From positions 8,826,912 through 8,890,911 of the forward strand of contig CM029119.1 in NCBI GenBank assembly GCA_016859345.1: 64,000 nt of DNA, read 5' to 3'. The notes below the pieces were generated by a model. It was not told the origin of the DNA. It saw only the letters and a program-made list of their open reading frames with translations, and ran no database searches. A program made the translations under genes and the position numbers. This document shows, piece by piece, positions 23,206 to 34,600 of this stretch (positions within the stretch are counted from its first letter, which is position 1; every line of letters starts with the position of its first letter). This DNA is from Istiophorus platypterus (taxonomy: Eukaryota; Chordata; Actinopteri; Istiophoriformes; Istiophoridae).

Positions 23206-25367
23206 ATGGCACCTGTGAAAGGCTGGGTAGTGGGGCTCCTGCTGGTGCTTCTATGCCCATCCCAGGTACCGCTTTCTGGGGTAGTTAGTGCCCATGATGT
23301 GGCTGAAGCAGAGGCAGACCTTTATGCCAGAAACGATGAGGACGTTATGGCAGAGGAGGGCGTAAACAATGAGGGTGACCATGGCGCTGGTGAGGAAGAG
23401 GAGGGTGAAGAAGAATCAGGGGAGGTGGATGAGACTGATGAACAAGATGCAGAAGAGGAGGAGGAGGAGGAGACTGCTGATGAGGAAGAGGAAGAGGAGG
23501 TTGCTGAGGATGATGAAGAGGAAGAGGAGGCTGCTGAGGAGGATGACGAAGAAGAGGAGACTGAGGAACATGAAGAGGAAGAGGAGGCTGAGGAAGAGGA
23601 AGAGGAGGTTGAGGAAGATGAGGAGGAAGAGGCTATTGAGGTAGATGGAGAGGAGGAGACTGCTGAGGAGGAAGTGGAGGAAGAGGAAGAGGCTGCAGAT
23701 GAGGAAGAGGAAGATGATGCTGAGGAAGAGGAGACTAATGAGGCAGCCGCAGAAGAAAATGAGGAGGAGGAGGAGGAAGAAGAAGAAGAGGAAGAGGATG
23801 CTGATGAGGATGAGGATGCAGAGACCGAAGCTGAAAGTGAGGAGGAAGAAGAAGCTTCTGAAGAGGAAGAGGAGGTAGCCACGGAAGAGGAGTCTGATGA
23901 TGCTGAGGAAGAGGAGCAAGAGGATGATAATGCCGAGGATGACTCTGAAGAAGAGGATGCAGCTGGATCAGAGGAAGATGACGGTATATCCACTTTTTTT
24001 TTTTTTAACCATATTTAGTTTTAAAATACATTTTCAATTAATTTACGGTTTATGAAACTACTGTGTCATTTTGGTTTAGAATATGATGAATTGTTAATTT
24101 TCTTGGGCCCTTTGACTCAATCTTTGCTCTGTAGCTGCAGCTACAGTAGGAACACCGTGACCCATATCAGACCTAAAATAGACTGGCTTATCTGTGTGGT
24201 AGCTGGCACTCAGGAGCTTCTAAACCATTCATGGCTTTTGTTGAGCCAATGCGGCTATTTCGGGACAAAACAGGTACCGTGAAACTGCGTAAGTTCAGAG
24301 CAGAGCACGTGTTGATCTCTGGTTGCGATGGTAACGGCTTATTGGGCGCTACTGGTTTCTGTGGTCACGCTATCCTTTATCCTTTATAATAATTATGCCA
24401 TTATGTGATACATTAGCACAAAACCAGCTTGCATAGTTTGTTTATTAATCATCTGTGGTGGGGATAGGTTGCTCAGTTGGACCTATCTACACATTTGGTC
24501 TTCTCTATAAAGGCAAGTCCGGTGTTTTAGTACTACAGATTCCTTCCTTGGCCGAGGAAGTGTTATATCTCCAATAAGGTCACAGTGGCTAACGTATAAG
24601 CCTGATTCGTTGTCTACTCTGCTGACTTTACCCAGATGAGCCGGGAGCTGATGACACAAGCGAAGAGGAGGCCGAAACCGACAAGCAGCACTTCCACTCT
24701 GGCTCATTGTGTAGCGTTTGCTCCATCTGTGAGGTAAAATGATGTGATGGGGCCGCAGTACTTCAACGGTGTATCCATCTTATCCAGAAAGCCTGACTCC
24801 GTCGCTCACTAAATCACCAAGTTTGTGCATACCCTAATAAAATAGTGACCACAACTGCTCATTGCCTGTTCCTGTTAGCACTGCCCTACTACCTGTGACA
24901 AGTGCCCGTGCGAAGAGGGGGATGAGTCAGATCACTGCCAGCACTGCCAAGTAAGCATCTTCTCCGTCAAAATACCGATTCACAACATGTGATCACGACC
25001 AGAGCCTCCCTGTGTTAACCCTCCTTGTCTTCCAGGGTTGCTCCTCCTGCTACCTTTGCCCCATACTGTGTGACACGATTTGCACACCAGGTGAATACCA
25101 GCAGTATTGTCACACTGTGCGTGTACCGTCGTTTGTTTGGCAGGTCTTCATTTTTTGTTTGTATTGCTTTTTCTCTTTCAGGTGGCCTCGTTGATGAGCT
25201 AACTGGATCCCTCTTTCAGTAAGATTTTTCCCCTTTCACAACACATTGATCTACATGATGACATGATAGCCGGTTTGCACAGATTCCAGCAGTGTTCTGT
25301 TTACAAACAAGCCGGGGGCCTGGGGGGGGGCTCTTCGTTTTGCAGGACTCTTGCCTCCTTGCTCTGA
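23206..25367 (+). CDS. hrc: Histidine-rich calcium-binding protein orthologue, Glu-rich form
   Basis: HRC is a luminal sarcoplasmic-reticulum protein that buffers Ca2+ and binds triadin and SERCA. Six exons: 23206-23983, 24636-24733, 24879-24950, 25036-25090, 25182-25218 and 25346-25367, giving 353 residues. Residues 1 to about 28 form a signal peptide (GLLLVLLCPSQVPLSGVVSA). Residues about 60-259 are an almost pure Glu/Asp tract with Ala, Thr and Val. The C-terminal Cys-rich module (CSVCSICEHCP, CDKCPCEEGDESDHCQHCQ, CYLCPILCDTICTPG) matches the diagnostic C terminus of mammalian HRC, and the tail LTGSLFQTLASLL fits the family's closing helix. Mammalian HRC (about 700 residues) has His-rich repeats; here the whole acidic exon has only three His. 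Position next to trpm4 matches human 19q13.33. The short last exon is chosen because its frame gives a family-like end. Confidence 0.88.
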
Positions 25368-25578
25368 GCAAGCCCTGGAGACTTTTTTCCTTTGACGCCA
25401 TCCTGTGGTCACACGTGGTGCTGCTGCGCTCAGGCTGGAGCTGTCCTGCTGCTCGTACCTCGGCAGCTACAGCTACATGAGGACTCCCACAAGAGCCTGT
25501 CACAAATCTGATAGCTGAAAGAAAAACAAAGACCTATTTATTTGTTAATTCATGTTTAAGATTTTTAATTACCCTTGT

Positions 25579-25584
25579 AATAAA
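25579..25584 (+). terminator. Poly(A) signal of hrc
   Basis: AATAAA about 210 bp after the hrc stop codon. Confidence 0.65.
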
Positions 25585-28550
25585 AGCTGAAATAGTCCAG
25601 TTAATTTATTTTCTTTTCCTTTATTTAATGACCTGCATAATGTATATTTTCAAAGCAAAATGGCTGATGATATATAGCTAAGGCTATGTTTTGTTCAGGT
25701 TTTTTTTGTGTGTGTGTGTCTGAGAATTATTGTAGTTTTAAGTTTTAACCGAGCGAAACTGTTTGTTGGCCTGTCTTTGTGGCGAGAGTCTGTATTAATG
25801 TAATAGAGAGATGAAAATTAATTATATCGCCACTCATGTAACAGGTAAAAATAAAATTTCCCTGAAACCTTTGAGTTTGCAAATTGTTACAGTACAATTT
25901 TACATGTGTTGCTGCTACCGATTCTTACCTGATAAATTTCTCCTCATCCATTTCTTTAATGTGGACAATACATACATCACATGCACTTTTAGTTGATTTT
26001 AACTTTCTATTTCAAATTGCTTACTGACTTCTAAAGTATTTGTAGCATTTGCAATTTATTCAAATAAAAATATCAGTAACTGGGGTAAAAAGGCCTATAA
26101 AATACTCCATTGTGATGACAACTTCTAAGCAACTCTATTTTTTGTAAAGTTAACTATTTTACAGTCTATGAGAAATACATTGTTTTAAATATAGCCACAC
26201 ACACAATTCAGTGGACTCTTGCATTCCTGAATGCTGCTTAAAAGATCTGTGAACACTGCAACATGGAGGAAAACAATAAAATCAGTCGTTCAGCCAATCA
26301 CACACTGATTGACAAACAAACTCCAGCTGCAGCTCAGGTGAAGGGAAGTGATTTGAGGGAGTCCTCTCCAAGTTCTCCAGCTTACTGGCGGCTGTACCCG
26401 CCCGCAGGTTTCCAGGTGAGGTCCTGTCCTGTATCGAGGAAAAGCAAAATGCTTATTTATTTCTCAATGGATGAGATCAGAGTCAGAGCAGGGGTGGATT
26501 TTGATGCTGCCTGTTGAGTTTTAGTGCAGCAACAAGGTTTGCTATTTTTTTTTTTTCTTCTGGTTATCTAGGTGATGGTGCCTGTCATTATTACCCTCGT
26601 TAACTTTTTCAACATTTGAGAAATGTCCTCCACCACTAGAAGAACAGGTCTTATCTTAGCTTAGGGCTTCTTGCCAGACTGCTGCCATTGGTAGCCCTGG
26701 GCTGCAATTGAACAAAATTTATAGTTGCATAGCTAAAACCAAAGCTGAAAGCTGTGTATGTTATTTATATAGTTTGTGAAATTTTAAGCGTACTAGAGGA
26801 CTAAAAAAAACATGGAATTTCAGCCTCTGTTGCTTTGATTTTGGCTGTTGTCTCTTTGCCCTATTGATCTATTACCACTGATTCTTTATGTGAAACAATC
26901 ATACAATTGTATCTCTTTTGTCTGTTCACTTACCATCAAGTGGTTGACCTTGTTGTTATGGGTAAAGAGGGTTTTATTAGAAAAAATCGTGGATCCGGTT
27001 TGGAGTAATGAGGTGTGGCGTTGTGTATGTGAGAACATGAAGTAATGTGTGTGTTTGTGTACATTAAAAACCAGACCAGTAACAAATCAACATTACTGGG
27101 AAAAAGCCATTTAGCTCTCTGTCAATAGAGAGCGATTCTGTTACCCTTAAAGCAACGTTTTTACTGTAAACTCGCATTTGTAGGTACAGCCAGGCAGAGC
27201 TGGGCCAGCTGCCCCCCCCCATTTCCTGACTTCATCCTAAGCTAAGAAAAAATGTATGTAAATATGAGCAGTAACCGTGTTATCCAACAAATTTACTAAA
27301 CAGATGTTCAATTGCTTTGAAAACTCTGGCCCAATCATTCCACCTCCTGTTGTTTTTATTATTGTCGTCATCATGATCATCATATATAGGATATATCTCT
27401 CTCTCTCTCTATATATCTCTATATCTCTATATCTCTATATCTCTATATCTCTATATCTCTCTATATCTCTATATCTCTTGACAGATAAGCTGCTGGTGGT
27501 CATACCTAAACTTTAATATGTAGTTTTCATTTTATATGTAAGAGTAAAAGAAATTTCCCAGTGCAATTTACCTGAACAGTTTGAAAAGGTTTGGAAACTA
27601 TACAAAGCACATAATCCAACGTGTCCTCACCCAGGCTCCCTATTGTCTTTGCAAGATCTCAAAAGTTGAGCAGATGAATAACGATTCAAATGCCATCGTC
27701 CCAGTATAGAGGACAGTATCTCACATTACTGTTTTTATAGTCTACATTCCTGAAATAGCTTGTGTAAGCTTGACATAATCCAAGGTGTAGAGCTTCTCTG
27801 GTATCGGTCTGCTGAACCACCCATAAATTAAAATCAGTCTGGCTGTGTCCTATGTTTAAGAGGGGTGTAATTTCAGTGGAGCAAATTGCTGTAGCATGTA
27901 TATACTTTCTTCTAGAATGTGCATTTGTGCTACAAGTGTTGTTGCCGGGGTCCACAAGTAAGGAAGTGTCAAATACCACTTCCTTTCTCTGGGATTACTG
28001 ACAATTTAAAGGAAAAAAAAAAAAAGTTGTAATGATAAAAAAATACATCTTCATAGCAGAAGTTTGAGTTGGAAAAAAATAATGTGTTCCGTTTATCAAA
28101 ATCATGCTTTAATCTTAATCCTATAGGCTAAATAAAGCCTTGGTTCCTGTTCAAACTCTGGTCAACTGTGTCACCTTTATACTGAGTGAGCACGTGTCCA
28201 AACCTAGATGCTGCGTCATGGAGCAGGAGTAATTTAGTTGAATAAACCCCTAGATTTTACCAGATCACTGGCTGGCTCTGAACACCTGTATTTTGATAGC
28301 AGTGTTCTGAAAAAGAGACCAATGGTCATCTTGCATGTCTTCCCCCATACAGGTTTAGTGTTGTATACACAGTGCCCCCCCCCATTGCATGTTCCTCCTA
28401 CTCTATATCATTGACTTGAAAAATTCTGGGACGCCTTTTCACCTTCTCTTCCCTAATGGACATGTTCGTAAATTGACACGTTTTTAATGTGATAACTCAT
28501 ACACCTATACTTTCTTCGTTTTTGTTTTTTTTTTTTTGTTTTTTTTTTAG
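25585..28550. other. Intergenic between hrc and carbonic anhydrase, possible orphan exon
   Basis: Mostly AT-rich with no family-recognisable coding sequence. One open stretch, 26263-26415, starts with ATG, has ordinary composition (VKGSDLRESSPSSPAY and PAGFQ) and ends at a good donor CCAG|GTGAGG. It may be a 5' leader exon with an upstream ORF or an unrelated small exon; I cannot assign it. A TATC/CTCT microsatellite lies at 27391-27478. Confidence 0.45.
27391..27478. repeat. (TATATCTC)n microsatellite
   Basis: Alternating ATAT and CTCT blocks for about 88 bp. Confidence 0.9.
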
Positions 28551-28581
28551 GTCTGAGGGGCTTGAGACCTGAACCTGCAAG
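28551..28581 (+). other. Likely noncoding leader exon of the two-domain carbonic anhydrase
   Basis: 31 bp bounded by a strong poly-T acceptor (TTTTTTTTAG) and a GTAGGA donor, 84 bp upstream of the ATG exon, which itself starts directly after CCTGAAG. It has no start codon, so it would be 5' UTR. Confidence 0.45.
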
Positions 28582-28664
28582 GTAGGAAAATTTGTCAAAC
28601 CTTAAACACATGACTTGTCACGTAGCAATCTTCATGACTAGCAACCACTTTCCTTTTCCTGAAG

Positions 28665-31600
28665 ATGTATCGCTTCTCCTTGCTGTTGTGCCTGATTTTG
28701 GGATCTTTGGTAAAATCAGGTGAGTAAAATCCACTTATAGGAAATATTTGCGTTAATGAGGCCTATTCACTTCTGCTTCCTGAGGCATCATAGCTATAAT
28801 TTGCTTGACAATTCATTTTATCCAGAACATTGTTTCCATTTTTCAGAGCAAGATGCAGTTTATTAAGATTTATTTAAATCTGAAGGTGGCTTGAAGGTGT
28901 AAAATAAAAAAAATACAGAGGTGAAGGATGTACTCAGAACTTAAGTTAAAATACTCCAGAATTATTTGGTACAGACAATGAAAAAGTACTCTTCCTGCAG
29001 AAATATGGCATAGTGACATTATGTATTATGATTTTTTAAAATTTATTTATTTATTCTTTTTTTTTAATACCAGTACATCAATATATGAGCAGTATTTTAC
29101 TCTTGTAGCTGGCCGATGTAGATGGAGTCATTTAGTTCAGGGGTTCCCAAGCTAGAGGTCAGCCAGGACATAAATAATGGAGAAGCTTATTATGATTTGT
29201 GAAAAGAATAGTTTTAACCCACTGGATCTCAAACTGTTATTAGGATTTTTAGGAAACTCCTCTTTGATGAAACAATATTCCACTGGCCAGGCTGCATCTA
29301 ATTATGTGCCACTATATTTGATGCTGTGCTTTGTTTTAACTTTTTAACTTAACTTTTTTTTTTTTTAATCACTTGGCTCCTGCATTTTTCATGGTGTGTT
29401 GGCTATATTTGTGTTTCAGCTGCTGGAAGTGAATGGTGCTACACTGGCTGTGGTAAGTAAGGACACGTTTCTGACTCGCTGAATGATTTGGATCAAACCG
29501 TTATTGGTTTACAATGGTCCTCGGCATTAAGGGCTCCTCTCACTTTCATAGACCACAGCCCAAGCCACTGGGCAGACCTCCATGATTCTTTCTGTGGAGG
29601 AAAAAGACAGTCTCCTATTAATATAGTTACCAACCATGTTCAGAAGGACCCTAACCTGCATAACTTTACCCTCGTCAACTTCTCCTCTCAACATGTCATC
29701 AAATCCATCACAAACAATGGACATACAGGTACAGCAACAGAGGCTCCAATTGTCTTTTTGTCCTTGCCTTTAAATAGACTATAATGTACTATATACAATA
29801 TGGGTATTTATGACAGAAGTCTAGAAAGGGCACAAGGCAACTCATTTGATTAATAAAACCACTGCGAACTGAGACTGTAACTACCTAAACATGCTTCTCC
29901 ATTTTTCCAATGCACAGTGAAATGCATTTTGAAAGAAAATGAAGTTGAAGTGAGTGGAGGTGGACTTAACGGGGTGTATTCTACAATCCAATTTCACTTT
30001 CACTGGGGCGATGCAGAACATCATCCAGGCTCAGAGCACATGATTGATGGGCACAGATATCCAATGGAGGTACTCTAGTGTTTGGCTTTCACTGTGGATG
30101 ACATGCTTCTCCTCTTTTTGCGATTGTGTGCCGTACTTGTTACCTTGCTTGCTTTTTAATCATTCATGTAATCTCTTGTAGATGCACATTGTCAGTCTGA
30201 AGAAGGGTCTTACTGTGGAACAGGCCCTGGCCGATTCAGAGGGAATTGCTGTTCTTGGGTTTTTCATAAATGTATGTTTATACAATCATTATTCCAAAGA
30301 ATACTCTTAGATATTACCAAAACAACCCTTTCAGAGCATAGTTAATATTCACATGATCATACTCATATCGCAAATGTAATTATAATGGCTTCTCCCTAAA
30401 GGCAACAGAAGATGGAAATATGTCAGGACCATGGAACATGCTCACATCTTATCTGACAAACATCACAGGTAGTTTGTTTTTTATTTTTTATTTCTATGAG
30501 ATTTCATGAACTTTATTCTAATTCAGCAGGTTGCAGCGATTAAGCTTGTAGAACTCTAGTGTATTGGGATTTTTGTAATAAGATTGTACCAAGGCATGTT
30601 CTCTCACATTTCAAGTTCAGTGCATTTATATAGAAAATATTTGAAATATATTACCCAGGGACAAATATCATATGTCCCGTGTCCTTTCAATAGATAGGCA
30701 TGTTGCCTGTGGAGGCACCTGAGACATGTCCAGTGCCAACATACTCAAGCGAGTTTCATTGTATGACCCTGTGATGTGTCAAAATAATCAGAGTTGATGT
30801 TTTAATATGTCATAACCTGTGCTGACATGATGTGCTTTTTATTTTGGTGGTTGATTTCCATTTGTAGATTCATTAGACTAAGGGGAAGGCTAAGTTTCAG
30901 TAAGATTGGGGTCAGATTTAAAAAAGAGAAAAAGAACTAGACCTTGTAACCACTCGTGGTGATTCAGCTATAGTCATCTTTTGTTGCTCCTTTTATGTTC
31001 ATGTCCACATGTTGCCTTTCATCAGGTTACAGCCTTTATTTGTTTCTTACATCTTTTTGCAGGCACCGAGGTTCCCATAACACACAACATATCTATTGAT
31101 GACCTGATTGGAAATGTTGACCTCACAAAGTTCTATCGTTACATGGGCTCCCTGACCACCCCCAAGTGCAATGAAGCAGTCGCATGGACAGTCTTTCATG
31201 AGCCAATCAACATCAACAAAAATCTGGTGAGCTGGGCAGCCTGGAACCCTTTTGCTCTTGGTGGATAGATGAAGAAAGGCCATGTTTGGTCAACACATGC
31301 TCCTGAGGAGAGAAAGAAGAATGTTATGGTTTTTCAATTATTTTAAAGAGCTTGTGTTTATGGTGTTACAGCAGCCAGATCACAAAAACCGACGACATAG
31401 AAACAAAATACCAAAAAGGAAGAAATATAAAATAACAGAGCTCAAAATGGAACGGTTTTAAATCGGTGATATTTTAAGTTTTGTGTGTTTTGGTTTTTTT
31501 TATAAGAAAACAATATTTCTGATAGACAGGGATATGTATTGATGTGCACACCAATACACTGAGTCATTTTTAGCGGTCAGCCCCGCAGAGTGACTTCTCT

Positions 31601-34600
31601 TCGCTCTCATGGTTTTTCTGCAGCAGCAGGTGACTGTTTTCAGCAAAGATGCTCTTAAAACTCACTGCATGCTACCTACTCAACACCAAACAGCTGATGA
31701 ACATGTAGGCACAAACATCAATTAGTACTTGTTTAACTCTAATATGATGAACATACGCTGTATAAAAGATGGTGCTGTGGGAAATACTTTGGCAGGAAAT
31801 GGTGCTGAATCCCATACATGTCGACATCTCCTCTTTTCCACAACCGCTGTGACTAGTTAATGCTTCTTAATGTTTAAATAACAAAACAAACATCAGATTA
31901 ATGTTTATTGCACACTAACTGTGGCCTAATCTCTCACAGAGAGCACCTAAGGCAACAGAGCTGGGCAGAAGTTAAATTAACCGTAACCTGAAGGCTTTGA
32001 AAAAGATTGGCACTTGAGATTATTTTGTATATTTGTCGTAAATATTAACTGTTGCCCATTTTAAATCTAACAAGTCCATTAAGTTGCAGTTCCCATATTA
32101 ATCTACTTGACTACTCAACGTTAATGGTAGTTTAAGTAAGCAGAAAACTCTTTGGATTGACAGTAATCAGTCTATCAACAGTGGGTGTGGGAGTTTCCTG
32201 GCAGTCTTGCTACATTTCCTGTTAATCAAGTTATGTAGGGAAATATTAAACGGGGAGCTTCTTATTTTTTGCACCCATTTAAGAAAAAAAAAATAAATTG
32301 TGTTCCTATTCAGATGTACTTATACAGTCAGGTTGAACCAGTAAAAATTGCGATTACGTATGTCAAGCGGAATCGCATCACACAAGCAGTGACTGATAGA
32401 GAGAGGCACGGTCAACAGATGACAGACAGATGCTGCATCGTACTGGTATATGCTGGTGTCTGATTGGATTATCATGTCTGATAATCAGGCTTGTTTTATT
32501 CCCTGACTGTAACAACAAGAGAAAACCCTGTGCAAGCCACATGTGACTGTGCAAATAGGAAAAAAGGAGAATTTGAGTAATTTCTTTGCAGAAAGGCATG
32601 TATGTAATCTCATCTATGTGACAACCATCAGCATTTGGCAGATAGCAGGCTGCACGTCTCTCCGCATGTGGCCCGCTCTCGGCTGTGTCTTGTGACTCGA
32701 CAGGTGTATGACTCTTTGACCTTCCTGTTTAAGCAAACCAATCTGTCAAATGCATAAAACAGTCGGTTTGAAATTACTGTTAAACCTTTTGTGTGTGTGT
32801 GTGACGGAATTTCTTTGCAATTTAACGTGAATACGAAGTAAAACTCAATCTTAGAGACGCTGCTGCTCCCGTAACAACTTTAATACATTTTTGCCTGCAC
32901 CTTTCATTGCGTTGGATCTGTCGGAGAAAACATTTCTCTTCTTTTTTTTTTTTCTCATTTCTTGTTCTCAGATTAAGAAGTTTCCCATGATTACAGGACT
33001 CACCAATGTTTACAGGCCCACACAAGCTCTCAACGAGCGTCAAGTGTTTGCCTCCTCTGCAACGCCTCTCCCTCAGAGTGAGTCAGGAATTCACAGACAA
33101 ATGACCCATAATATATTTCTGACGCAGAGTTGGCACATTGAATATGATCGTTCTTCTATTCTTTAGGTCATCCATGGTGCTATGATGATCACTGTGGTAT
33201 GTATCAGCAAATTTGTGCAGCCACTGTGCAAAACTGATGAGTGGGCAGTGCTGTCAGAATAGGATTTGGGCACGTCTTAGACCTTGGTTTCCCTCTCTGC
33301 TCTCAGAATACGGCCCGTCTAAGTGGCCCCTTCTGTCTCAGTCCTACTGTGGTGGTGAGCGCCAGTCACCCATCAACATTGAGACGCAGAAGACTGTGGT
33401 GGACACACACCTTGACACCCTCACCTATACAAAGTTTGACAACAAACATGCCATTAAGTACATCACTAACACGGGCCATGCAGGTTTGACAGTCTTCTCT
33501 CATGTGCTGCAATATTTATTTGTTGTTGTTACTGTAACAAGCATAAAGTCTGTCAAAGCAAATCACACTTTTTCCTTGTGTTCTCTCAACCCCCAGTGAA
33601 GTGTGTGCTGAAGGACAATATGGTGGAGGTATCAGGTGGGGGTTTGGGATACATCTACTCCACCCTTCAGTTCCACTTCCATTGGGGTTCCTCTTCACAG
33701 GGGTCTCAGGGCTCAGAGCACACAGTGGATTCCAAAAGATACCCAATGGAGGTACTTGCAAGCACTGAACAACTGAGTTGTTGCTTTACAGGCATTGCTT
33801 CGTAATAGATTTTGCTTCTGTCACTGTATACTGTGTTTTTGATTGTCTTTGTCTAGATGCATATAGTGAACAAGAGGAAGGATTTAACTTTGGAGGAGGC
33901 GATACAGACTCCCAATGGCCTGGCAGTTCTGGGATTCTTTATTGAGGTAATATTCATCCCATATGTAAACTGAAATATCCCTGATTTCTGGGTGTTATGT
34001 TGGACCCTTGCTGCTCACAGCAGAAAGGAGAGGAAAAAATGTGGGGTCAGTGAAACAAGGGACAATTCAGAAAAAAAAAAAAAAAAAATTTTAAGCATGT
34101 TTTGTATATAACAGTTAAGTATGATGGTTTCTTGTAAAATATATGTAGTCTAGCTTTTCACCTGTTGTAATTACAATATTATGCCTAACGATCAGCTGAA
34201 GACTGCACCTCTATTTCCAGTAGAGTGAGGCAACTGGCCACCAAGTCATTTACGACATGTTCAAAATTTCTCTGTGCACTCATTGCCTCAGTCTGCTCAT
34301 ATGCTATATAATTGTTTGCCATCAACACAGTACAGTGATGTCGTTTGACACTTGGCAAACGTGCATTTTGTACGAAAATCTTGAAGTAGCACAGTTATAC
34401 AACATGAAAGGGGGGGGGGCGCCAAACTAGTTGATGGTGACAACTTGAGTTACATCACTCATCACTTTCTGCAACATACCAGCACTTCATCTAATAGACA
34501 AGAATGTTAAGATCTCAACCCGCTCATTCATCACTAAACATTGTACGTGTATACCTGTACAGACTTATCAGTTTAACGTCTAGACACCATATATTACCCT

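Noticed and set aside
23322..23993. Long antisense Ser-rich and Leu/Phe-rich frames opposite the acidic hrc exon
   Set aside because: They result from GAA/GAG codons read on the other strand or frame. The plus frame has a signal peptide and continues in phase into the Cys-rich HRC module.
25346..25480. Longer hrc last exon ending in a Trp/Leu/Ser-rich tail
   Set aside because: That frame is out of phase with the previous exon; the in-phase reading gives QTLASLL and a stop, matching the family's short closing helix.
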